Below are positions 10,334 to 18,911 of a stretch of 64,000 bases of DNA, in pieces. The stretch spans positions 4,852 through 68,851 of the forward strand of contig DCFQ01000050.1 of assembly GCA_002319915.1 (NCBI GenBank), written 5' to 3'. Made by a program: the position numbers and the translations under genes. Each line of letters opens with the position of its first letter. The stretch's first letter is position 1. Under the pieces are notes generated by a model. That model ran no database searches. It was not told the DNA's origin and was given only the letters and a program-made list of their open reading frames with translations. Source of the DNA: Bacteroidales bacterium UBA1800 (GTDB taxonomy: Bacteria; Bacteroidota; Bacteroidia; Bacteroidales; VadinHA17).

Positions 10334-13300
10334 TCAGCCCGGAATGACCGGAAGGTCGATCACAACCCTGGTGCCCGTATCCTCCCTGTCAGGATAACAG
10401 TCGCTGATAGTCACCTGGTAATCAGTCTTAAGAAGCTTATTTATGATCTTCAGCCTCTCAAGAACGATCGATATTCCGTGTGATTCCGTTCCGTACTGCG
10501 ACGATCTCTGAGCCCCGGCTTTCTTTCTCCCGATCCCGTCATCCTCGACTGTGCATTTAATCCTGTGGTCGGTGAGGGTAAATGAAAGGGAGATCGTTCC
10601 TTTCCTCCCGGAAAGACCCCTCATACCATGCCATATGGAATTCTCGATAAAGGGCTGGATATGACCGGGGGATACCCTGTACTTTTCAGGCTCGATGGCA
10701 GGGTCAATGAAAATTTCATAGTCGAACCTGTCACCGAATCTGAGGTACTCAACCTTAAGGAAATCGGTGACCATTTCAATTTCCCTGTCGAGGGTTATGA
10801 AGTCATGATTCATGTTGTTCAGGATCGATCTTATAAGCTTTGAAAAATCAGCTATGTAGCGGTTACCTGAGATCTTGTCGTTGTTTGAAAGAAAGTAGTT
10901 TATGGAATTCAGGGAATTGAAAACAAAATGTGGGTTCATCTGGCCCCTGAGTGTCTGCAGCCTCAGGGTATCGAGCTTCAGGGATTGCTGTTGCCGCAGG
11001 TTTCTGATATACAGGTAAATGGCAAGGCCGATCAGGCCAATGATCAGGCACGGAAAAGCAAATGAGAAGAGGCGGGTCTGGTAAAAGTATGGTGTGGCCC
11101 TTATTTTCAGGAGTTTAGGATTACACCAGTTACCGTTCCTGTCGGTTGCCTGAATCCTGAAATCGTACCAACCGGGTCTCAGGTTGGCAAAATTGACCGA
11201 TCTGTCACGGAAATCAGTTACGGCCCAGTCCCTGTTAATGCCCTGAAGCAGATACCTGTACTTTGTTTTGCCTGAATTTATGAAATCAATGGAGGAAAAG
11301 GTGATCCTGAAATTATTTTCTCCTGCCTTGAGGGTTATCGTATCGGAATCATTTGCACCATTTTTATAATGCTTTGTCACACCCGAAACACTTATATCGG
11401 TAATAATTACACGCTGCCTGGAGGAGCTGCTCCTGACCTGGAGGCTGTCGGGATAAAATGCTGCGATCCCTCCGATGCCTCCGAACATGAACTCCCCATC
11501 GGGAGCGGCAAAGGATGCGTCAGAATTAAATTCAACGATGTTCAGTCCGTCAGATATGTTGTACACTTTTACAAGCCCGGTCCTTGGGTCAATTCTCGAT
11601 ATCCCGTTATTGGTTGTGACCCAGACAAAGCCGCCGCTGTCCTTCCTGATGCTGTAGGTCGTATTGTTTGAAAGCCCGTTTGCAGTCGTGTAGAACTTCA
11701 TTTCCCCTGTGCCGGGCTTGTAGTTGCAAACCCCTCCCCCCAGGGTCGCTGCCCAGAGATTATTGTCGTCCCCCTCGCAAATATCTTCAACATTGTAGCC
11801 GTCAAGCCCGAGCTTTACCATCCTGCTGCTCCAGTTAGCAGGATTGATTGCAATAATCGTGTTATTCCTCGAACCTGCCCAGATGGTTCCGCTTTTGTCG
11901 CGGATCAGCCGGTAAATTGTAAAATCTCCGTCTTCCCTGTTCCAGACTAAGGTTGAATGCCCAGTCACGGGATCGAACCTGTAAATATTGTTCGTAGCAA
12001 CCAGAATGGTGCCGTTTGCCTCAGGTAATATTGTGTGAAAAAGTGGAGGGACCTCGGGATGGTAGATTGTGAATTTCCTTGACGCGAAATCATAAAACTC
12101 AAGGCGTTTGAGATAATATCCCAGCCATAACCCGGTTCGTGTTTCGACAATCGCCCTCAGGTGAGCTACATTCTCCCTTTTGTCAGGGTAGATCGGGTCA
12201 ATTTTACCGGTCGAGCCATCCGGCCTGATAATGTGAATGGATTCCCTGCCGCGTATCCCGGCCCAGATTACTCCGGAATGATCCTTGTATACCGAATAGA
12301 CAGCCTCAGACGGATCTATGCCGGATTCGGACTGGTAGTTCCTGAAAATCAAGGGTGAAACCATTACCTGGACCAATCCCAGGCTATTCCCCGATCCCGA
12401 CCTTGCAGAAAACCACAATTGATTCTTGTCCACCTGCAGGAAAGCCAGGGTGAAAGGCAATGCCTCGTTCCTGATGTATTCAGTCCGCCTGGTGCCCGGG
12501 TTATAGATGCTTAAGCCCTCCTTGCGCGAAGCCCACGCAAATACCCTGTTGCCAACCAGTTCCCGCGGGGGAATGGGATCCTTGAACTCCCAGAACTGGT
12601 TATCCTTTTCGAGCCTGAAAAGGCCGAAATTGGAGAGGAACCATCTGTTTCCGCCCGGTGAAATATAAAGCTCGGACCAGTGTCTTTCCATGTAATCCCT
12701 GGTTATACCATCCTTTGAATTGAAGATCCGGTATTCATTGTCAATGATATATACCTTGTCACCTTCATTCGTGGTACGCCGGGTGAGGTGATAGAGGTCG
12801 TCCCCGGCCAGCCAGATCTCCCTGTCATTTGTGACCATAACACAAGAAATTCCGCCGGCGCTGAAAAAGTTGCTCTCTTCCATGAAAATGTCAAAGCGTT
12901 CAAAACGACCGGTTCTGAAGTCTCTCTTGTAGAGGCTGAATTCACTTATTATCCACAGGTTCCCCTTATTGTCCACGTCAAGGCTGGCATCAGTCCGGTG
13001 TTGTGGGAAATTTACCATTTCAACCCTGCGGAAATTATCATCAGAGCGGTCATACTGAACAACCTGGCCCATATCAGACATTATCCAGAGGTTGTTCCCG
13101 CCGTCCACGGCCAGGTCCTTGATCGCAAAATAGGGCAGGGAGGATGAATCACCGGGTACGTGATAATAGTTCTTGAACTCATACCCGTCATAACGGCTAA
13201 GGCCATCCCACGTTGCCACCCAGAGGAAACCGGAACTGTCGAGAGCTATCTCCCTGACATTATTATTGGCCAGCCCATCCTTTGTGGTAAAAGTACGGAA

Positions 13301-13411
13301 GTTGAATTGCTGGGGGTAAAGCGGCATTGCTGCCAAAAAGGCAAAAATGAGGGTCCATGTAAAAACCAGGATCCCCTGTTTAACCGGCATATATATACGG
13401 AAGCTCAGCAT
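10334..13411 (-). CDS. LytS-type sensor histidine kinase with two-component regulator propeller
   Basis: A 1025-residue inner-membrane sensor. After an N-terminal signal or anchor (about 12-32) come repeated Reg_prop blades (for example DSSGFLWVATWDGLSRYDGYEF and RKDSGGFVWVTTNNGISRID) forming one or two periplasmic beta-propellers to about residue 660. A Y_Y_Y domain follows (about 700-770), then a transmembrane helix near 785-805. The kinase module is of the His_kinase/LytS type, with the phospho-accepting His near 827 in QMNPHFVFNSLN and a HATPase domain with VEDDGIGRKKAG. Such propellers usually sit on hybrid regulators with AraC outputs; here the partner is a separate LytTR regulator. Confidence 0.9.
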   Translation of the reverse strand: MLSFRIYMPVKQGILVFTWTLIFAFLAAMPLYPQQFNFRTFTTKDGLANNNVREIALDSSGFLWVATWDGLSRYDGYEFKNYYHVPGDSSSLPYFAIKDLAVDGGNNLWIMSDMGQVVQYDRSDDNFRRVEMVNFPQHRTDASLDVDNKGNLWIISEFSLYKRDFRTGRFERFDIFMEESNFFSAGGISCVMVTNDREIWLAGDDLYHLTRRTTNEGDKVYIIDNEYRIFNSKDGITRDYMERHWSELYISPGGNRWFLSNFGLFRLEKDNQFWEFKDPIPPRELVGNRVFAWASRKEGLSIYNPGTRRTEYIRNEALPFTLAFLQVDKNQLWFSARSGSGNSLGLVQVMVSPLIFRNYQSESGIDPSEAVYSVYKDHSGVIWAGIRGRESIHIIRPDGSTGKIDPIYPDKRENVAHLRAIVETRTGLWLGYYLKRLEFYDFASRKFTIYHPEVPPLFHTILPEANGTILVATNNIYRFDPVTGHSTLVWNREDGDFTIYRLIRDKSGTIWAGSRNNTIIAINPANWSSRMVKLGLDGYNVEDICEGDDNNLWAATLGGGVCNYKPGTGEMKFYTTANGLSNNTTYSIRKDSGGFVWVTTNNGISRIDPRTGLVKVYNISDGLNIVEFNSDASFAAPDGEFMFGGIGGIAAFYPDSLQVRSSSSRQRVIITDISVSGVTKHYKNGANDSDTITLKAGENNFRITFSSIDFINSGKTKYRYLLQGINRDWAVTDFRDRSVNFANLRPGWYDFRIQATDRNGNWCNPKLLKIRATPYFYQTRLFSFAFPCLIIGLIGLAIYLYIRNLRQQQSLKLDTLRLQTLRGQMNPHFVFNSLNSINYFLSNNDKISGNRYIADFSKLIRSILNNMNHDFITLDREIEMVTDFLKVEYLRFGDRFDYEIFIDPAIEPEKYRVSPGHIQPFIENSIWHGMRGLSGRKGTISLSFTLTDHRIKCTVEDDGIGRKKAGAQRSSQYGTESHGISIVLERLKIINKLLKTDYQVTISDCYPDREDTGTRVVIDLPVIPG

Positions 13412-13614
13412 TCGGGCTGTTAAGATAAATCTTTTTCTGTTAATAAAATAACAATCGGGAATTTCAAAATCTTGCAGGTAAGCATTTTATCGGGGTCCGT
13501 TAATGATCCGTTCAACAACCGGAGACATTGAGCCTGAACATTTATTTGAAGAGCATTGTTACACGGTTCCGGTTTAAAATGAGGCGATAACTCTGCTGAT
13601 TTGCAGGGAAAAAG

Positions 13615-13622
13615 TAAATTTG
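13615..13622 (+). promoter_or_regulatory. Possible uvrB -7 element
   Basis: TAAATTTG matches TAnnTTTG, but no TTTG lies 19-21 bases upstream; the nearest is only 11 bases away. If active, transcription would start within a few bases of the uvrB ATG at 13630, giving an almost leaderless mRNA. Confidence 0.35.
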
Positions 13623-13629
13623 CATACTT

Positions 13630-15660
13630 ATGGAATTCAATCTGACTTCTGATTTCCAGCCGACAGGCGACCAGCCCGAGGCAATTGCCCAGCTGGTGGA
13701 GGGTCTCAACAATGGTGTACCCTACCAGACTCTTCTTGGAGTGACCGGTTCGGGTAAGACTTTCACCATTGCAAACGTCATCCATATGGTACAGAGGCCG
13801 GTACTTGTGCTCAGCCATAACAAGACCCTTGCTGCACAACTCTATGGTGAATTCAGGCAGTTTTTCCCCGGGAACAGGGTGGAGTATTTTGTTTCGTATT
13901 ACGATTATTACCAGCCAGAGGCATACCTCCCTGTCACAGACACTTATATTGAGAAGGACCTTTCAATAAATGAGGAGATAGAAAAGCTGAGGCTCAGCGC
14001 CACTTCAGCATTGCTTTCGGGAAGAAGGGATGTGATAGTCGTTTCCTCGATATCATGTATTTACGGCATTGGTAATCCTGATGATCTCCAGTCGAATACA
14101 ATCCATATCAAACAGGGCCAGGCATTCGGAAGGAACCAGTTCCTCAGGAAGCTGGTCGACAGCCTCTATTCACGTAATGAGCTGGAATTCAAGCATGGCA
14201 CCTTCCGTGTCAGGGGTGACACCGTTGATATTTTCCCGGCATACGCTGACCAGGCTGTCAGGGTCGTGTTTTTCGGCGACCAGATAGACGAGATAAGTTC
14301 ATTTGATCCGGTTGAAGGTCAGAAGCTTGATCTTTTGCCGGAATATATCGTTTACCCCGCCAACATTTTTGTCACCACGCGTGAAAGGATCAATCAGGCT
14401 ATAAAGCTGATCCAGGATGATATGGTGAAGCAGGTCATCCATTTTAATGATATTGGTAAAAGGGAGGAAGCCAAGCGGCTCGAGCAGAGGGTCCAGTACG
14501 ATATCGAAATGATAAAGGAGCTGGGCTACTGCAGCGGGATAGAGAATTACTCGAGGTATTTCGACGGCAGGAAGCCAGGCACAAGGCCATTCTGCCTCCT
14601 GGATTTTTTCCCTGAAGATTTCATAACCATTATCGATGAAAGCCACGTCAGCGTTCCTCAGATCAGGGCCATGTACGGAGGTGATCATTCGAGAAAGCAG
14701 ACCCTTGTCGAGTACGGTTTCCGTCTGCCTGCCGCTCTCGATAACAGGCCCATGCGGATGGAGGAATTTGAAACCCTGACGGGCCAGACCATTTTCATGA
14801 GCGCCACCCCTGCAGATTACGAGCTTGAAAAGAGCGAAGGGGTATTTGTTGATCAGGTCATCCGCCCGACTGGGCTGCTTGATCCGCCGATAGATGTCCG
14901 CCCCAGCAGGAACCAGATCGATGATCTCATGAAGGAGATCAGGGAGCGGGCTGCGGCAGGGGAGAGGACCCTGGTAACCACACTTACCAAGCGAATGGCA
15001 GAGGAGCTTACGGCTTACCTGCTGAAATTCAACATTAAATGCCGCTATATCCACTCCGACATTGATACCCTCGACAGGATTGAAATCATGGAAGGGCTCC
15101 GGGCAGGATCTTTCGATGTTCTGGTGGGAGTGAACCTTCTCAGGGAAGGGCTCGACCTTCCGGAGGTATCCCTCGTTGCCATCCTCGACGCCGACAAAGA
15201 GGGCTTCCTGAGGTCGGCAAGATCACTGACCCAGACAGCTGGCAGGGCTGCGAGGAACCTGAAAGGGAAGGTGATAATGTACGCGGATTCCATTACCGAC
15301 AGCATGCAGCAAACGATCAATGAGACAAACCGCAGAAGGGACAAGCAGCTGAAGTATAACGAGAAAATGGGAATAACCCCGGCGCAGATCGTAAAGAAGA
15401 CGGGTACCATGCTAAGCGGGTTTTCCAGGAAAGGGGTTGAGATCAGGGCTTACGTCGAGCCCGATCGTCCCGATATTGCAGCTGATCCGGTTGTCAGGTA
15501 CATGGATATTGATGCGCTTGAAAAAGCGATGGAAAAGACCAGGAAGAACATGGAAAAAGCCGCCTCTGAGCTCGACTTTATCCAGGCTGCCCGATTCAGG
15601 GATGAACTGGCTGAGCTTCAGGCGCTGCACAGGAGCAGGGCCATGGAGTCCTCAAAGTGA
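13630..15660 (+). CDS. uvrB: Excinuclease ABC subunit B
   Basis: DNA-damage verification helicase of nucleotide excision repair, working with UvrA and UvrC. Walker A is GVTGSGKT (residues 37-44) and the damage-probing beta-hairpin is near residue 95 (YYDYYQPEAYLP). The DEAD-like box is IIDESHVS and helicase motif VI is QTAGRAARN. The C-terminal UVR motif (about 630-665) ends the protein, which is 676 residues and complete. Its stop codon abuts the stop of the convergent methyltransferase gene with no spacer. Confidence 0.98.
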   Translation: MEFNLTSDFQPTGDQPEAIAQLVEGLNNGVPYQTLLGVTGSGKTFTIANVIHMVQRPVLVLSHNKTLAAQLYGEFRQFFPGNRVEYFVSYYDYYQPEAYLPVTDTYIEKDLSINEEIEKLRLSATSALLSGRRDVIVVSSISCIYGIGNPDDLQSNTIHIKQGQAFGRNQFLRKLVDSLYSRNELEFKHGTFRVRGDTVDIFPAYADQAVRVVFFGDQIDEISSFDPVEGQKLDLLPEYIVYPANIFVTTRERINQAIKLIQDDMVKQVIHFNDIGKREEAKRLEQRVQYDIEMIKELGYCSGIENYSRYFDGRKPGTRPFCLLDFFPEDFITIIDESHVSVPQIRAMYGGDHSRKQTLVEYGFRLPAALDNRPMRMEEFETLTGQTIFMSATPADYELEKSEGVFVDQVIRPTGLLDPPIDVRPSRNQIDDLMKEIRERAAAGERTLVTTLTKRMAEELTAYLLKFNIKCRYIHSDIDTLDRIEIMEGLRAGSFDVLVGVNLLREGLDLPEVSLVAILDADKEGFLRSARSLTQTAGRAARNLKGKVIMYADSITDSMQQTINETNRRRDKQLKYNEKMGITPAQIVKKTGTMLSGFSRKGVEIRAYVEPDRPDIAADPVVRYMDIDALEKAMEKTRKNMEKAASELDFIQAARFRDELAELQALHRSRAMESSK

Positions 15661-16506
15661 TTATGGCCTGGACGCCAGCCGTTTTGCCGTAAACTCAGCT
15701 TTTGTGCCCTCTTTCGGGACTTCAACAGTCCCTTTAATAAGGTCCCCGTCAATCTCTCCGGAATACCTGCTGCCATCGACCATGAATGAGATCTGGTTGC
15801 CTCTTATCCGCCCGTTATCGACCGGATATGATCTTCCATCCCGGGTCAGAAGGCCGCCCACAATCTGGTATTTCTGTGAGAAGCTGATCTCTGAATCGCT
15901 GCTCTTCCAAAGACCGTCAACCCGTGCAGGGATTATCCACATAAAAGCGGTGTTCCAGCTGTTCCAGTTCTCAGGGGTTGTTACAGTTGAGTCAGGGACC
16001 CAGTCATTCATTGTAAAGGTGTTGGAGACCACCCTGGTCCCAGGGCGAAGCTCAAGAAGCTTTGGCCTCAGCTTAATGTTCAATCCGGGGAGGAGGAAAA
16101 GCGTGATGACTGTGGCATGTGAAAGATCCGCCTCAAACATATCACCCTCGATGAATTCGACTTTGTCTGACACTCCTTCGCGCCTGGCATTTTCGCGGGA
16201 GAGAACTATCATATCGTGGTTGAATTCCACTCCCTCCGCCTTTGCACCAAGCCTGGCTGCGGAAATAACGGTCCTCCCGTCACCCGAGCCAAGATCAATT
16301 ACGAAATCTTCCGCCTTCACTTCTGCCAGTTCCAGCATTTTGTCCACAAGCTCCGTTGGTGTCGGAACCCAGACCACATCCTTGCCTTTCTGGCCGATCT
16401 TAGGCTCATAAACCGCCGGCTTCCTGTCCTGCCCGAAAAGTGTCAGGCCTGCCAGCAATGCCAGCCAAAGCAAACAAATTCTCCTGAAAAATAGGGATGC
16501 TTCCAT
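15661..16506 (-). CDS. SAM-dependent methyltransferase with N-terminal export signal
   Basis: A 281-residue protein. Residues about 8-26 form a strong hydrophobic segment ending LTLFGQ, like a Sec signal peptide. A class I methyltransferase core follows (about 60-180), with the SAM-binding motif VIDLGSGDGRT and acidic end of strand 2 in GVEFNHDM. The last 80 residues are beta-rich. Homologues are usually named only as methyltransferase-domain proteins, and I do not know the substrate. A SAM enzyme outside the cytoplasm is odd, because SAM is not expected in the periplasm. The hydrophobic start may instead be a membrane anchor with the domain facing inward. Confidence 0.75.
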   Translation of the reverse strand: MEASLFFRRICLLWLALLAGLTLFGQDRKPAVYEPKIGQKGKDVVWVPTPTELVDKMLELAEVKAEDFVIDLGSGDGRTVISAARLGAKAEGVEFNHDMIVLSRENARREGVSDKVEFIEGDMFEADLSHATVITLFLLPGLNIKLRPKLLELRPGTRVVSNTFTMNDWVPDSTVTTPENWNSWNTAFMWIIPARVDGLWKSSDSEISFSQKYQIVGGLLTRDGRSYPVDNGRIRGNQISFMVDGSRYSGEIDGDLIKGTVEVPKEGTKAEFTAKRLASRP

Positions 16507-16560
16507 AGTTCTTTCATTTTAGGGGAAACAAATGAAAGAACTAAATTTACTAAATTAATC

Positions 16561-17679
16561 TCATTTGGAGATAAGTCCCCTTACATATCGGGCAATGGCA
16601 AGCGAAGATGTGAGCCCCGGCGACTCTATGCCGATAAGGTTTATGAAACCGGGAAAGCCCCGGTCACTCTCTTCCCTTATATAAAAATCCCTGAGCGGCT
16701 CTCCGGGCTTCTGGATCTTTGGACGGATTCCTGCCATTTCGGGCGACAAGTCACCGGGCTCAAGGAAAGGCAGGAACTTCTTCGCCGAACTGAAGAAGGA
16801 ATCCCTTTTCCGCGGATCGACGGTGTAGTCATAAACATTCGAAGCCATCCACGTCACGTCAGGTCCCAGCTTTACACCTCCCCCCATATCCCTTGTCACA
16901 TGGATCCCGATCCCTTCGAGATTATGCAGCGGAACTGGATATATGAGACGGCTGATCAGCCTGTTCTTCGGAGGATTAAGCCTGAAGTATTCACCTTTTG
17001 AGAACACGATCCTGAGGCTTTCATCTTCAATTCCGGCCATGCCAGATACTTTGTCGGACATCAGCCCGGCTGAATTGATGATTACCTTTGAGCTGTACCC
17101 GAATGTCTTACCGTCAGCATCCCGAAGCATGACAACATATCCTTCGCCGGTTCTCCTGATCCCCGTCACCTCGCTCCCATACACAATTGCACCCCCGTTA
17201 TTCAGGGTATTTGTTTCCAGCCGTTTCATATAGGAATGCGAGTCGATTATCCCCGTTGAAGGTGAATGAATGGCCCTCAGGGCAAATATGTCGGGCTCCA
17301 TGGCCGATATCTCATCCCTCTCAAGAATTACCAGGTCATCGACTCCATTTACTTCAGCATTCTCCTTAAGCCCTTCAATGACAGACATCTCATGTTCATC
17401 AGTGGCAACGATCAGCTTGCCGCACCTGCTGAACGGGATCTTATTGGCAGCGCAATACTCATAAAGGAGTCTCTTTCCTTCAAGGCAGAGCCTTGATTTG
17501 AGGCTGTTCCTGGTATAATAGATCCCGGCATGGATCACTTCGCTGTTCCTGCTGCTTGTTTCCTGTCCGAAAGTGCCGTGCCTCTCGACAAGATATAAAT
17601 TCGCGAATTCTGCAGACAATCTTTCAGCTATTGCCAGTCCCACGGCACCCGCACCTATTATGGTTATCTCAGCATCCAT
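16561..17679 (-). CDS. lhgO: L-2-hydroxyglutarate oxidase/dehydrogenase-like flavoprotein
   Basis: FAD-dependent oxidoreductase of the DAO fold, 372 residues. The N-terminal Rossmann motif is IIGAGAVGLAIAERLS. The family signature ETSSRNSEVIHAGIYY follows, and the C-terminal region has AGIRPKIQ and FINLIGIESPGLTSSLAIA. These motifs match L2HGDH/LhgO proteins, which oxidise L-2-hydroxyglutarate to 2-oxoglutarate and pass electrons to the quinone pool or oxygen. Related glycerol-3-phosphate or amino-acid oxidases share the fold, so the exact substrate is inferred. It stands alone, 54 bases from the methyltransferase start on the same strand. Confidence 0.82.
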   Translation of the reverse strand: MDAEITIIGAGAVGLAIAERLSAEFANLYLVERHGTFGQETSSRNSEVIHAGIYYTRNSLKSRLCLEGKRLLYEYCAANKIPFSRCGKLIVATDEHEMSVIEGLKENAEVNGVDDLVILERDEISAMEPDIFALRAIHSPSTGIIDSHSYMKRLETNTLNNGGAIVYGSEVTGIRRTGEGYVVMLRDADGKTFGYSSKVIINSAGLMSDKVSGMAGIEDESLRIVFSKGEYFRLNPPKNRLISRLIYPVPLHNLEGIGIHVTRDMGGGVKLGPDVTWMASNVYDYTVDPRKRDSFFSSAKKFLPFLEPGDLSPEMAGIRPKIQKPGEPLRDFYIREESDRGFPGFINLIGIESPGLTSSLAIARYVRGLISK

Positions 17680-17728
17680 CCTTTTATCCCGTAAGAAGTT
17701 GCATCAAAAGTCCCTGGTTTACCCTTGC

Positions 17729-17765
17729 TGTCCCGACAGCTTCCGACAGTCATCGGGGCGGGACA
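17729..17765. repeat. Imperfect 37-base palindrome, REP-like
   Basis: Outer arms TGTCCCG and CGGGACA are exact inverted copies, with further partial pairing inside (TTCCGA / TCGGG). It lies in the 265-base gap between the divergent flavoprotein and GH16 genes. The GTCCCGA...GGGGCGGGAC form resembles extragenic palindromes of Bacteroidota, but only one copy is visible here. Confidence 0.45.
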
Positions 17766-17944
17766 CAAAGCACAACACAAAGATTGCATAAAGGCTGGTT
17801 TACTGTAAAAGTTACTTTTAATGCGGCCCCTTCAAAAGTAATTGAAAATATCATGCATCCTGTCCGGCCGGGAAGCTATAAATTCCCATGGAAATTTTAA
17901 ATTTGTTGTATGTAACCTTCCCTTCAACTTAACCGAACTGACCT

Positions 17945-18697
17945 ATGAAAAAATTTCTGATAATTATTGTCATGCTTACTGCATGCGGCCGTCCTGCGGA
18001 AAAGAAATGGAACCTCGTTTGGTCCGATGAATTCAACTTTTCCGGTTTGCCGGATTCCGCCTCCTGGAGGAATGAAGTGGGGTTTATCAGGAACAATGAG
18101 CTGCAGTATTATACTTCCAGACGACCTGAAAACTGTATTGTGCATAATGGGAATCTCCTTATCATCGGCCGGAAGGAATCTTACGATTCGGCGGGATATA
18201 CCTCCGCAAGCATTACGACCGACGGCATGCATTCCTGGACCTATGGAAAGGTCGAAGCGAGGATCAGGCTTCCGAAGGGGCAGGGGCTCTGGCCGGCATT
18301 CTGGATGCTCGGGCAGGATATCCACAAGGTCGGATGGCCCCGCTGCGGCGAAATTGATATTATGGAACATATCAACAATGAGAACACCCTGTACGGAACT
18401 GCACATTGGGATAACGGCTCGCATGTATCCAGCGGCGGAACCGCTCCGTGCGATGTTACACGCTTTCATGATTATTCCGTCGAATGGGACAGGGATTCAA
18501 TAAGATGGTTTCTTGACGGCAGCAGGTATCACGGGGTTTGCATCCGCGACAGCGTGAACAGCACTGCTGAGTTCCACATGCCTTTTTATGTCATCCTGAA
18601 TATGGCGATCGGAGGAGACTGGCCGAAGAATCCCGACGAGACCACCCTGTTCCCAGATACCATGATGGTGGATTATGTAAGGGTCTATCAAAGATGA
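17945..18697 (+). CDS. Glycoside hydrolase family 16 lipoprotein (laminarinase-like)
   Basis: A 250-residue surface or periplasmic lipoprotein: the signal ends in lipobox LTAC, giving lipidated Cys14. The GH16 beta-sandwich contains the catalytic signature GEIDIMEH with nucleophile Glu136 and acid/base Glu141. The flanking WPAFWMLG and GKVEARIRLP are typical of endo-beta-1,3-glucanases, so beta-1,3- or mixed-linkage glucan is the likely substrate. No SusC/SusD genes are next to it; its neighbour downstream is a sensor kinase. A TAAATTTG -7-like element lies at 17898-17905, without a clear -33 partner. Confidence 0.92.
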   Translation: MKKFLIIIVMLTACGRPAEKKWNLVWSDEFNFSGLPDSASWRNEVGFIRNNELQYYTSRRPENCIVHNGNLLIIGRKESYDSAGYTSASITTDGMHSWTYGKVEARIRLPKGQGLWPAFWMLGQDIHKVGWPRCGEIDIMEHINNENTLYGTAHWDNGSHVSSGGTAPCDVTRFHDYSVEWDRDSIRWFLDGSRYHGVCIRDSVNSTAEFHMPFYVILNMAIGGDWPKNPDETTLFPDTMMVDYVRVYQR

Positions 18698-18911
18698 AGT
18701 TAGATCCGGCTTTGTTCCGGGTGCAAAGGATCAGGCCGCAATATTACCTGTCTCTGGCCGTAAACCGGGAACCTGGTTTCGTTGGCCCAAACCTGCAAAT
18801 TGTAAAACGATTGCGTCATTCATCGGGTGAAAGACTTAAATTAAGCGCCGGGAGATCCTTTGGTATTGAATAGTGGATAACGGCGGATGTCCCATAAAGG
18901 GAGGAATTTAT

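Noticed and set aside
14299..15054. 251-residue open frame antisense to uvrB
   Set aside because: It overlaps the helicase core of uvrB and shows no domain or start signal of its own.
18873..18911. Upstream start of the TPR kinase at 18873
   Set aside because: The ATG at 18912 has a GGGAGG site at the right distance and begins directly with a signal peptide.
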